A DNA stretch of 19,071 bases from Cyanobacteria bacterium OH_CBB_238 (GTDB taxonomy: Bacteria > Cyanobacteriota > Vampirovibrionia > Gastranaerophilales > Gastranaerophilaceae), in the NCBI GenBank assembly GCA_023409995.1, contig JAEYQN010000147.1:1-19071 (forward strand), read 5' to 3'. The translations under genes and the position numbers were made by a program. Of this stretch, positions 7,758 to 13,844 are shown piece by piece. The notes beneath the pieces were generated by a model. The model saw only the letters and a list, made by a program, of their open reading frames with translations. It did no database searches and was not told the origin of the DNA. Position 1 is the stretch's first letter. Each line of letters opens with the position of its first letter.

Positions 7758-8852
7758 TTGATAAATCAATACAAAAAACTAATGAAAAGATGTATTAAAC
7801 TGGCAAAAAAAGGAGAAGGGAAAACAGCCCCAAATCCTATGGTTGGAGCAGTAATTTTTGATGATAATTTCGACATAATAGCAGAAGGTTACCATGAAAA
7901 ATATGGCGAAAAACATGCAGAAGTTAATGCCATTGAAAGCAGAAAAATATCGTACCAAGGACTATCTATTGCCGTTAACTTAGAACCTTGCTCCCATCAC
8001 GGCAAAAACCCACCATGCGCTGATAGAATCATAAAAGAAGGATTTAAAAGAGTTATTGTTGGAGTAGCAGATCCAAACCCCTTAGTTGGGGGCAATGGAA
8101 TTAAAAAGCTAAAAGAAGCTGGAATAGAAGTAATAAGCGGAATCTTAGAAGAAGAATGCAGGCAATTAAATGAAATCTTTATAAAAAATCATGTAGAAAA
8201 AAAAGCATTCATTGCTATAAAAACCGCAACTACCCTTGATGGCAAAATTGCATGCGAAAATGGTAATTCAAAATGGATTACATCAGAAAAAGCCAGAAAT
8301 TACGTACAGAAGCTAAGAAATCACTATGACGCAATATTAGCTGGTTCAGGGACAGTCATAAAAGACAATCCAAAATTAAATTTTAGAAAAAAAAGCGGTA
8401 AAAATCCAATTAGAATAATCGTAGATTCAAAGTTGATAACACCTACAAATAGTAATGTATACAACGATGACAAAACAAGGGTCATAATAGCCACATCTAC
8501 AAATATTTCGGAAGAAAAGCAGAAAACATACCCCAAGAATGTTGAGTTTCTAAAATGCAACTTAATAAATAATCACATAGACCTTGAAGAATTAACCAAA
8601 AAGTTGTACCATATGGAGATAAGAAGCATCCTGGTAGAAAGCGGTCCAAAATTAAATGCCGCTTTAATAGACAAAAAATTAATAGATAAATTAATTCAGT
8701 TTATTGCACCTAAAATACTTGGTGACAAGAAGGCTATTAATTTCGTTGAAGGATTTTTTCTAAAAAATATAAACAACTCCATTATTTTAGAAAAAATAAA
8801 AACAAAAAAGTTATATCCGGATGTGTTGATAGAAGCTTATTTTAAAAAGTAA
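7758..8852 (+). CDS. ribD: Bifunctional riboflavin deaminase/reductase RibD
   Basis: Carries out the second and third steps of riboflavin synthesis: deamination of the diaminopyrimidine ribosyl phosphate and then NADPH-dependent reduction of its ribose. The 364 residues cover both domains. The N-terminal deaminase has APNPMVGAV, HAE (H53, E55) and PCSHHGKNPPC (C78 and C87 as zinc ligands). The reductase domain, from about 150, has TTLDGKIA, WITSEKAR, LAGSGTVIKDNPKL and a C-terminal VESG where most relatives have VEGG. The start is a TTG at 7758 with AGGA 5 bases upstream. The first ATG in frame (codon 9) lacks a ribosome binding site and would clip the first helix. No other rib genes are in the window, so ribD is separated from the rest of the pathway. 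It is the middle gene of a likely three-gene operon. Confidence 0.95.
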   Translation: MINQYKKLMKRCIKLAKKGEGKTAPNPMVGAVIFDDNFDIIAEGYHEKYGEKHAEVNAIESRKISYQGLSIAVNLEPCSHHGKNPPCADRIIKEGFKRVIVGVADPNPLVGGNGIKKLKEAGIEVISGILEEECRQLNEIFIKNHVEKKAFIAIKTATTLDGKIACENGNSKWITSEKARNYVQKLRNHYDAILAGSGTVIKDNPKLNFRKKSGKNPIRIIVDSKLITPTNSNVYNDDKTRVIIATSTNISEEKQKTYPKNVEFLKCNLINNHIDLEELTKKLYHMEIRSILVESGPKLNAALIDKKLIDKLIQFIAPKILGDKKAINFVEGFFLKNINNSIILEKIKTKKLYPDVLIEAYFKK

Positions 8853-8873
8853 TATTCTAAAAGGGGGCACAAA

Positions 8874-9182
8874 ATGATTAATAAAATTAATTCTTGTAAC
8901 CAAAATCCCAAAAATTTTACAGCACAAAAGCAATTTTATCAAAACGAACGAATAACACCCCTATCAGGATATGAAGATCATTTTGTAAGCAGCATGAAAA
9001 CAACTCTTCCAACAGGTGCAGCTCTTGGTACGATGCTAAGCATAATTGAGACAAGAAAAAACTTTAAAACTCTACCAACAGCACTTGGAAATAACATACC
9101 AACATTTCTGGTAATTGGAGCACTATTATCAGGTGTTGATGCAATATTAAAAACAAACTTTAAATCATCCGAATCAAACTAG
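8874..9182 (+). CDS. Short orphan protein with two hydrophobic segments
   Basis: Not recognised. The product is 102 residues, preceded by a good Shine-Dalgarno sequence (AGGGGG, 7 bases before ATG). A polar N-terminus with NPKNFTAQKQFYQ (about 11-23) is followed by two moderately hydrophobic glycine-rich stretches, PTGAALGTMLSII (about 46-58) and IPTFLVIGALLSGVDAIL (about 75-92). It may be a small hairpin-type membrane protein. It starts 21 bases after ribD and probably shares its transcript. In my recollection, short proteins with an NFT-type N-terminal stretch are common in gut Melainabacteria; this cannot be verified here. Its general plan resembles the orphan at 3149-3472. Confidence 0.7.
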   Translation: MINKINSCNQNPKNFTAQKQFYQNERITPLSGYEDHFVSSMKTTLPTGAALGTMLSIIETRKNFKTLPTALGNNIPTFLVIGALLSGVDAILKTNFKSSESN

Positions 9183-9194
9183 AATGGTTTTATT

Positions 9195-9209
9195 TATACT
9201 GCAAGTATA
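9195..9209. repeat. Inverted repeat upstream of the diguanylate cyclase promoter
   Basis: TATACT-GCA-AGTATA is a perfect 6-base inverted repeat with a 3-base spacer. It begins 12 bases after the stop of the orphan at 8874 and ends 3 bases before the likely -35 element of the GGDEF gene. No T-run follows, so it is not a terminator. A regulator binding site is possible. Confidence 0.3.
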
Positions 9210-9212
9210 GTA

Positions 9213-9241
9213 TTATAAATTTATTGTGAATAAAATATAAT
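9213..9241 (+). promoter_or_regulatory. Likely sigma70-type promoter of the diguanylate cyclase gene
   Basis: A perfect -10 box TATAAT lies at 9236-9241, with a weak -35 TTATAA at 9213-9218 (spacer 17). Transcription would begin near 9248 and give a leader of about 55 bases. Confidence 0.45.
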
Positions 9242-9246
9242 AAAGA

Positions 9247-9279
9247 GGGTGTTATAAGCCGATAAGTTACAAAATACCC
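9247..9279 (+). promoter_or_regulatory. Potential hairpin at the 5' end of the diguanylate cyclase leader
   Basis: GGGTGTT (9247-9253) can pair with AATACCC (9273-9279) as a 7-pair stem with one G-U pair, closing a 19-base loop that contains ATAAG twice, separated by CCG. It sits where the transcript should start and just before a start codon without a clear Shine-Dalgarno sequence, so it might affect stability or translation. It does not match the c-di-GMP-I or c-di-GMP-II riboswitch cores that I know. Confidence 0.3.
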
Positions 9280-9303
9280 CATAGTTTGATGTAGATAGAA
9301 AAT

Positions 9304-10890
9304 ATGAGCCAAAATTTATCAGATAAAATACATAATCTTCAAAAGAATTTTTTAGAACTCAACAACCTTTTTGAATTGAATATAATCTCAAACCAAGCAT
9401 ATTCAATTGAAGACTTAGTTGCAAAAATGGGATCATTTATTTCTTCAACTCTAAATGTTAAAGATGTTTATTTTTTTTCAAAACACAATAATATATTCAT
9501 CACTAAAAATAATTCTGAAACCAAAAGCTTTGAATTTGACATCGAAAATGCATCTTTTCTTACATTGTCTAATGATAAACTTTTAAAAGTAGTTAACGAT
9601 GATAATAGCTTAGTATATAAAAACTTCTGGGATACATATGATTTAAACGATCTAAATAGTCAATATTTCAAGGTATTTTTCAAAGACGAAGTACCCTTTT
9701 GCATTTGTTCAATAGGAACAAAAAACGATAAAGAACCTTTTTCAGAAGAAGAAATTGCATCTTTAAATAAAATATTTCATTGCATTGAACCTATTCTTGT
9801 TAAATTTTCAAAACAAAAGGACCAAGATGGTCAAATAAAAGATTTGCATAAATCTTTGCATAATTTGTCTATACTATATAATATTTCTCAGGCTGTTAAT
9901 TTTATTGACGATCTCAAAGGATTAATACAGGTTATTCTTGGAAAAGCACTCGAAACAATTGATGCCGAAAAAGGTTCATTAATGCTATATGACTTTACCG
10001 ATAACACACTACAAGTCAAAGTTGTATACGGACTGAAAGATCAAAAATATGAATTTGATATAAATAATGGCGTTATTGAGTGTTCAAAATTAAAAGCGAA
10101 TGAAGGAATTGCGGGCAAAGTTTTTGCAGACAAAAAATCAATAATTACAAACCTTGGCCAAAATGATCCAAGATTTGCGAAAGCAAATATTTCAGGAAAT
10201 GTTTCTTCATTGATTTGTGTGCCGCTTGTTGCAAAAGGAGAAGCCATAGGAGTAATAAATATAGCGAATAAAAAAGGTGATAAACTCTTCAATAAACAAG
10301 ATTTGGAATTCATAGAAGCACTTGCAAATCAAGCCGCAATAGCAATTGATAATGCTAAATTATACGAACTTGCAACAAAAGACGGCTTAACAAAGCTGTA
10401 CATATATAGACACTTCTACGCATTACTGGAAACAGAATTAAAGAGAGCAAAACGCTATAAGCATGTTCTTTCCCTGTTAATGATGGATATTGACAATTTT
10501 AAGAACATCAACGATACATATGGGCACCTGGTAGGAGATAGGGTCTTAAAAGAAATAGCTGCCACAATTAAGAATACTGTTCGAAATATTGACATCCCAG
10601 CAAGGTATGGTGGAGAAGAATTTACAGTAATATTGCCTGAAACAAACTCAAAAGATGCCAGAATAATAGCTGAAAGATTAAGGGTTAATATAAGCAACAT
10701 AGAAGTAGCCATAGATGAAGAAAACACAATAAAACCAACAATAAGCATAGGTATAGCCGAATATCCTACTTGCTCAGACAATGAACAAGAATTAATAGAT
10801 TTAGCAGACAAGGCTCTATACAAAGCCAAAAACGATGGCAAGAATTGCATTTATGAACATTGTAGTGACGGTTTTTTCAGGTGCGACTAG
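9304..10890 (+). CDS. GAF-GGDEF diguanylate cyclase
   Basis: Makes cyclic di-GMP from two GTP in the cytoplasm. The 528 residues show no membrane segment. An N-terminal region (about 30-165) looks like a degenerate GAF domain. A clear GAF domain follows at about 190-350 (AEKGSLMLYD, GIAGKVFADKKSI, ICVPLVAKGEAIGVINIANK), then a helix into the GGDEF domain (about 355-520). The GGDEF domain has DGLTKLY (360-366), MMDIDNFKNIND with metal-binding D395, and the active-site signature GGEEF (436-440). RNID (427-430) lies exactly 5 residues before it and forms the RxxD inhibitory site, so product feedback is expected. The GAF ligand is unknown. The ATG at 9304 has only a poor ribosome binding site. 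The gene runs alone and converges on murT with an 8-base gap. Confidence 0.92.
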   Translation: MSQNLSDKIHNLQKNFLELNNLFELNIISNQAYSIEDLVAKMGSFISSTLNVKDVYFFSKHNNIFITKNNSETKSFEFDIENASFLTLSNDKLLKVVNDDNSLVYKNFWDTYDLNDLNSQYFKVFFKDEVPFCICSIGTKNDKEPFSEEEIASLNKIFHCIEPILVKFSKQKDQDGQIKDLHKSLHNLSILYNISQAVNFIDDLKGLIQVILGKALETIDAEKGSLMLYDFTDNTLQVKVVYGLKDQKYEFDINNGVIECSKLKANEGIAGKVFADKKSIITNLGQNDPRFAKANISGNVSSLICVPLVAKGEAIGVINIANKKGDKLFNKQDLEFIEALANQAAIAIDNAKLYELATKDGLTKLYIYRHFYALLETELKRAKRYKHVLSLLMMDIDNFKNINDTYGHLVGDRVLKEIAATIKNTVRNIDIPARYGGEEFTVILPETNSKDARIIAERLRVNISNIEVAIDEENTIKPTISIGIAEYPTCSDNEQELIDLADKALYKAKNDGKNCIYEHCSDGFFRCD

Positions 10891-10898
10891 ACAGCCAA

Positions 10899-12257
10899 TT
10901 ACTTATATTTTTTAGTTATATTTTGCATTTTAAGAAGAGCTGTATACGTGGGAAGTATTAATAATGTTTCTTCTTTTTGAGTAAGCTCAATCGCTTTATT
11001 AAGTGCATTTTCAATATTTTCATCGATAATGAGTTGCTTTTCGTCCACTCCTGCATATTTAAGCCTAACAGCCATGTCGTATGCTCGGTCACCTGATACA
11101 ACAATAGATTGATGATAATTTTTAAGAATCTCAAAATTTGCATCCCAAATCCAAGAAACATCTCTACCATCAGCATAATTATCATTTAGCATAATCAGCA
11201 GTTTAGAACTCTTATTATCACCAATTAACCTTAAAACTTCACTTGCACCTACGGGATTTTTAATCAATTGAATTAATGCTTTCTTACCTTTTAGTACAGT
11301 TGTTTCCGCTCTACCAAACACGGATTGATATGTATCCAGCCCACTTTGAATCATTGTAGGACTAACCCCCAACTCAATAGCCATTGAAATAGCAGCTAAT
11401 GCATTGTAAACATTATACAAGCCCGGCAGGTTAACTCTAAAATTCAATTCCTTATCCAAATATTTTATATTTAATATAGAGTAATCAAGAAAAATCATTG
11501 CATCTGCAGCATAATATAATTCCGGCCTACTGTACCCACAAGAGCAACGATAAACACCTAAATGGGCATAAAACCTTTTAGTATATGATAAGCTGCCACT
11601 ACAAGCAGAACAAGCTACTGCTTCAGCCGGAGCGTTAGCATCAACTGTATCAAACATAAATTTTATATTATTAAAACCATAATATTTTTTATCATTTTTA
11701 TTTCCAAGAAGAGCAACCATGGGATCATCTGCGTTTAAAAGCAATTTTAGTTCTTTATTTTTATCTACAGCACTCTGCAACATTTTGAAAGTAGTATCAA
11801 GCTCACCATACCGATCCAGTTGATCACGAAACAAATTGGTTACCAACAGTCTATTTGCTTTTACAGAATCATATAATTTTGTCAAATAAGCTTCATCTGA
11901 CTCCAGAACATAATAATTGTTTTTACGCCCAAAGCCAATTCCACTAAGCAACGCGCTAGCAATTCCCGTTAGCATGTTTGCGCCTTTTTCATTATGCAAA
12001 ATTGTTTTACCAGATAAAGAAAGAATATGCGCAAATAGTCCGGCTGTAGTTGTCTTTCCATTAGTTCCAGAAATATTTATAATTTCTTCATCACAATATT
12101 TTTGAGTAAGCTGAAGAAAATTTGGACAAATCTTAAGCGCACACATTCCTGGCAATGACGTAGCATCAGACTTTGTAAACGTTCTCAACGCAAACTTCAA
12201 GAGATTAGAAACCAATATAGCTATGTAAAACCTAATTTTTTCCATAAAATAATTCAT
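10899..12257 (-). CDS. murT: MurT-type Mur ligase (lipid II isoglutaminyl synthase subunit)
   Basis: MurT is the Mur-ligase-like subunit that, with the glutaminase GatD, amidates D-glutamate of lipid II to isoglutamine. The 452 residues are of normal length. The ATP-binding loop is GTNGKTT (64-70). A four-cysteine zinc ribbon characteristic of MurT sits inside the central domain (CSAC, C216 and C219; CSC, C238 and C240). The C-terminal DUF1727 domain has KNPVGASEVL (333-342) and DGRDVSWIWD (363-372), which holds the aspartate that completes the GatD active site in known complexes. AGG lies 4 bases before the chosen ATG. A second ATG four codons later has no Shine-Dalgarno sequence. The neighbours are convergent and divergent, so no gatD is in an operon with it here. 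Confidence 0.88.
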   Translation of the reverse strand: MNYFMEKIRFYIAILVSNLLKFALRTFTKSDATSLPGMCALKICPNFLQLTQKYCDEEIINISGTNGKTTTAGLFAHILSLSGKTILHNEKGANMLTGIASALLSGIGFGRKNNYYVLESDEAYLTKLYDSVKANRLLVTNLFRDQLDRYGELDTTFKMLQSAVDKNKELKLLLNADDPMVALLGNKNDKKYYGFNNIKFMFDTVDANAPAEAVACSACSGSLSYTKRFYAHLGVYRCSCGYSRPELYYAADAMIFLDYSILNIKYLDKELNFRVNLPGLYNVYNALAAISMAIELGVSPTMIQSGLDTYQSVFGRAETTVLKGKKALIQLIKNPVGASEVLRLIGDNKSSKLLIMLNDNYADGRDVSWIWDANFEILKNYHQSIVVSGDRAYDMAVRLKYAGVDEKQLIIDENIENALNKAIELTQKEETLLILPTYTALLKMQNITKKYK

Positions 12258-12273
12258 TAAACCTATTCATAAT

Positions 12274-12302
12274 ATGACATTTATAAACTATAATATTATA
12301 AA
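12274..12302 (+). promoter_or_regulatory. Sigma70-type promoter of the 97-aa membrane protein gene
   Basis: A -35 box ATGACA (12274-12279) and a -10 box TATAAA (12297-12302), each matching consensus at five of six positions, are 17 bases apart. The start point would be near 12309, 18 bases before the ATG at 12327. The same 69-base gap must also hold the murT promoter on the other strand, where I see only AT-rich candidates. Confidence 0.55.
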
Positions 12303-12326
12303 TGCGAGTAAACCAAAAGGTTACAA

Positions 12327-12620
12327 ATGTTTGCAATTTTTATAATGTTAATTTCTTTAATTGAATTCATCATTTCTGCTTGGATAATAATAAGCATACA
12401 CAAATTTCACAAAATAATAATAGAAACAAATAAAGAAATTTGCATAACAAAAAATGAGGTAATAACGGCAATTTCTGACTATAGATTATCTTTGAGGAGC
12501 ATAAACAAGCAAGTTGTAAGCTTCAAAGAAGAGCAAAGGACAAAGAAAATACTTGAAATAATAAATACATTAGCAGCATTTTCTTTTCTTGCCGAATTTA
12601 AAAAAAGAAAAAGTATGTAA
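12327..12620 (+). CDS. Small single-pass membrane protein, unknown
   Basis: Family not recognised. The product is 97 residues. A strongly hydrophobic N-terminal segment (about 2-24) is followed by a charged helical tail (about 30-97) with heptad-like spacing that may form a coiled coil, ending in a basic run FKKRKSM. This plan (anchor plus cytoplasmic helix) is seen in unrelated scaffold or DUF948-like proteins, but I cannot assign one. AAGG lies 6 bases before the ATG, and a good promoter precedes it. It is divergent from murT and followed after 98 bases by coaD, which may have its own promoter. Confidence 0.7.
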   Translation: MFAIFIMLISLIEFIISAWIIISIHKFHKIIIETNKEICITKNEVITAISDYRLSLRSINKQVVSFKEEQRTKKILEIINTLAAFSFLAEFKKRKSM

Positions 12621-12671
12621 ATAATCATAAAATTTTACAGTTCGTTAACATATATTATTTCATGGTTAAAA

Positions 12672-12677
12672 TATAAT
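12672..12677 (+). promoter_or_regulatory. Possible -10 box for coaD
   Basis: A perfect TATAAT lies 41 bases before the coaD start. The best upstream -35 candidate, TTAACA (12645-12650), is 21 bases away, which is too far for a standard promoter, so the assignment is tentative. Readthrough from the gene at 12327 is the alternative. Confidence 0.3.
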
Positions 12678-12718
12678 TAGATTGTGATAACATGTAGTCA
12701 GTTCAAGAAGGAAGAAAA

Positions 12719-13201
12719 TTGAAGACGGCAATTTACCCGGGCAGCTTCGACCCAATTACAAAAGGACACCTGGACGTATTAAAACGCGCAGCAGGTATTT
12801 TTGACAGAGTTGTTATGGCAGTCTTGGTAAATACTTCCAAAAAATCATTCCTACCACTTGAAGACAGGATGCAACTTATTAAAGAATCTTGTAAAGATCT
12901 TAATAATGTTGAGGTTGATAGTTTTGATGGATTAACAATAGATTACGCAAAACTAAAAAACGCAAACATACTAATAAGAGGACTTAGAGCCGTATCAGAC
13001 TTTGAATACGAAATGCAGCTTTCACAGACAAATAGCGCACTAGCTCCAGAAATAAATACAGTTTTCTTAATTACCAAGCCAAAATATAACTTCATATCAT
13101 CAAGCACAATAAAAGAAATAGCTCTCATGAATGGTGATATATCAAAATTCGTACCGCCACCGGTTGCGCAATATTTGAAAGAAAAATATAAGAAAGGTTA
13201 A
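12719..13201 (+). CDS. coaD: Phosphopantetheine adenylyltransferase CoaD
   Basis: Transfers AMP from ATP to 4'-phosphopantetheine, the penultimate step of coenzyme A synthesis. The 160-residue product is typical in length and hexamer-type sequence. It has YPGSFDPITKGH (6-17) with the nucleotidyltransferase TKGH motif, RGLRAVSDFEYE (87-98) and ISSSTIKE (126-133). Translation starts at a TTG supported by GGAAG 4 bases upstream. The conserved YPGSFDP block begins at residue 6, leaving no room for a later start. The stop is 4 bases before the ATG of the next gene, whose Shine-Dalgarno sequence overlaps the coaD stop, so the two are cotranscribed and probably coupled. Confidence 0.97.
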   Translation: MKTAIYPGSFDPITKGHLDVLKRAAGIFDRVVMAVLVNTSKKSFLPLEDRMQLIKESCKDLNNVEVDSFDGLTIDYAKLKNANILIRGLRAVSDFEYEMQLSQTNSALAPEINTVFLITKPKYNFISSSTIKEIALMNGDISKFVPPPVAQYLKEKYKKG

Positions 13202-13205
13202 ACTT

Positions 13206-13787
13206 ATGACACAGCTTCGCATAAAAGAACTTTTAGGAAAAGCAAACTTCCTATTAGACAAAGGTTTTCACTTAATGCCAGGCATAGTTGTTTTAAAAAG
13301 CTCAGAGATGGAAGCAACTCTAGACAGGATTGATGCTTCTATACCTGAAGATATAAAAGAAGCAGAAATGATACTCAGAAGAAGAGATGAAATACTTCTT
13401 GAAGCTCAAAACAGAGCGGAAAGAATAATAAATGATGCTCAAAATGAAGCAGCAAGAGTTCTCAGTGAGTCTGAACTTTTAAGAGCAGTGCAACAAGAAG
13501 CTACTAAAATTAGAGAACAAGTAATTGGTGATTGCGAAGAAATAAAATCTACAGCCTTTAGAGAAGCAGAATCCATCCGTTCTGAAGCAAAGCAAGAAGC
13601 CGTACAAACAAAAGAGGGGGCCGCTAATTATGCCGAGCAGATTCTTAACAACCTTGATGCGGACTTAAACCAATTGCAACAAATAGTTAGAAATGGTCAA
13701 ATATATTTAGAAAAACAAAAAAATGACAATTATATGCCTCATCAACAGAGTGTATATATGGCACCAGAAGACTTTATGATGGAGTAA
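13206..13787 (+). CDS. DivIVA/Cdv3-like coiled-coil protein downstream of coaD
   Basis: The 193-residue soluble protein is almost wholly helical. A short N-terminal region (1-45) precedes a long charged, alanine- and glutamate-rich coiled coil (about 46-170), and a polar tail ends DFMME. The coil begins SIPEDIKEAEMILRRRDEIL and has the pattern of the cyanobacterial DivIVA-like division protein Cdv3, which by my recollection follows coaD in several cyanobacteria. Cdv3 is needed for normal septum placement there. Automatic pipelines may call such proteins ATP synthase subunit b because of the coiled coil, but there is no membrane segment. AAAGG precedes the ATG by 8 bases. The gene ends an operon, and a hairpin follows 20 bases later. 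The coiled coil is certain; the Cdv3 assignment is an inference from resemblance and gene order. Confidence 0.75.
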   Translation: MTQLRIKELLGKANFLLDKGFHLMPGIVVLKSSEMEATLDRIDASIPEDIKEAEMILRRRDEILLEAQNRAERIINDAQNEAARVLSESELLRAVQQEATKIREQVIGDCEEIKSTAFREAESIRSEAKQEAVQTKEGAANYAEQILNNLDADLNQLQQIVRNGQIYLEKQKNDNYMPHQQSVYMAPEDFMME

Positions 13788-13807
13788 CATATAAATAATA
13801 AATTTTT

Positions 13808-13844
13808 TAAAATAGCTTATTTATTGAACAAATAAGCTATTTTA
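13808..13844 (+). terminator. Hairpin terminator between coaD-cdv3-like genes and fliI
   Basis: The arms 13808-13822 and 13830-13844 are perfectly complementary over 15 bases around a 7-base loop ATTGAAC. The plus-strand right arm is T-rich and TTTTAG follows, so it should stop the coaD operon transcript. The right arm contains the stop codon of fliI (13837-13839) on the other strand, so the same structure can also stop or protect the flagellar transcript, though the minus strand lacks a T-tract after it. Confidence 0.75.

Noticed and set aside
9242..9303. Cyclic di-GMP riboswitch ahead of the diguanylate cyclase
   Set aside because: The leader is only about 55 bases and lacks the conserved GEMM-type core elements. 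Only a simple hairpin is present.
10455..10850. Long antisense reading frame inside the GGDEF domain
   Set aside because: It lies wholly opposite a well-conserved domain and its translation shows no recognisable motif. It is a by-product of coding on the other strand.
13206..13787. ATP synthase subunit b or FliJ identity for the coiled-coil protein
   Set aside because: There is no N-terminal membrane segment as in subunit b. The gene is in the coaD operon on the strand opposite to fliI, so only generic coiled-coil character supports either name.
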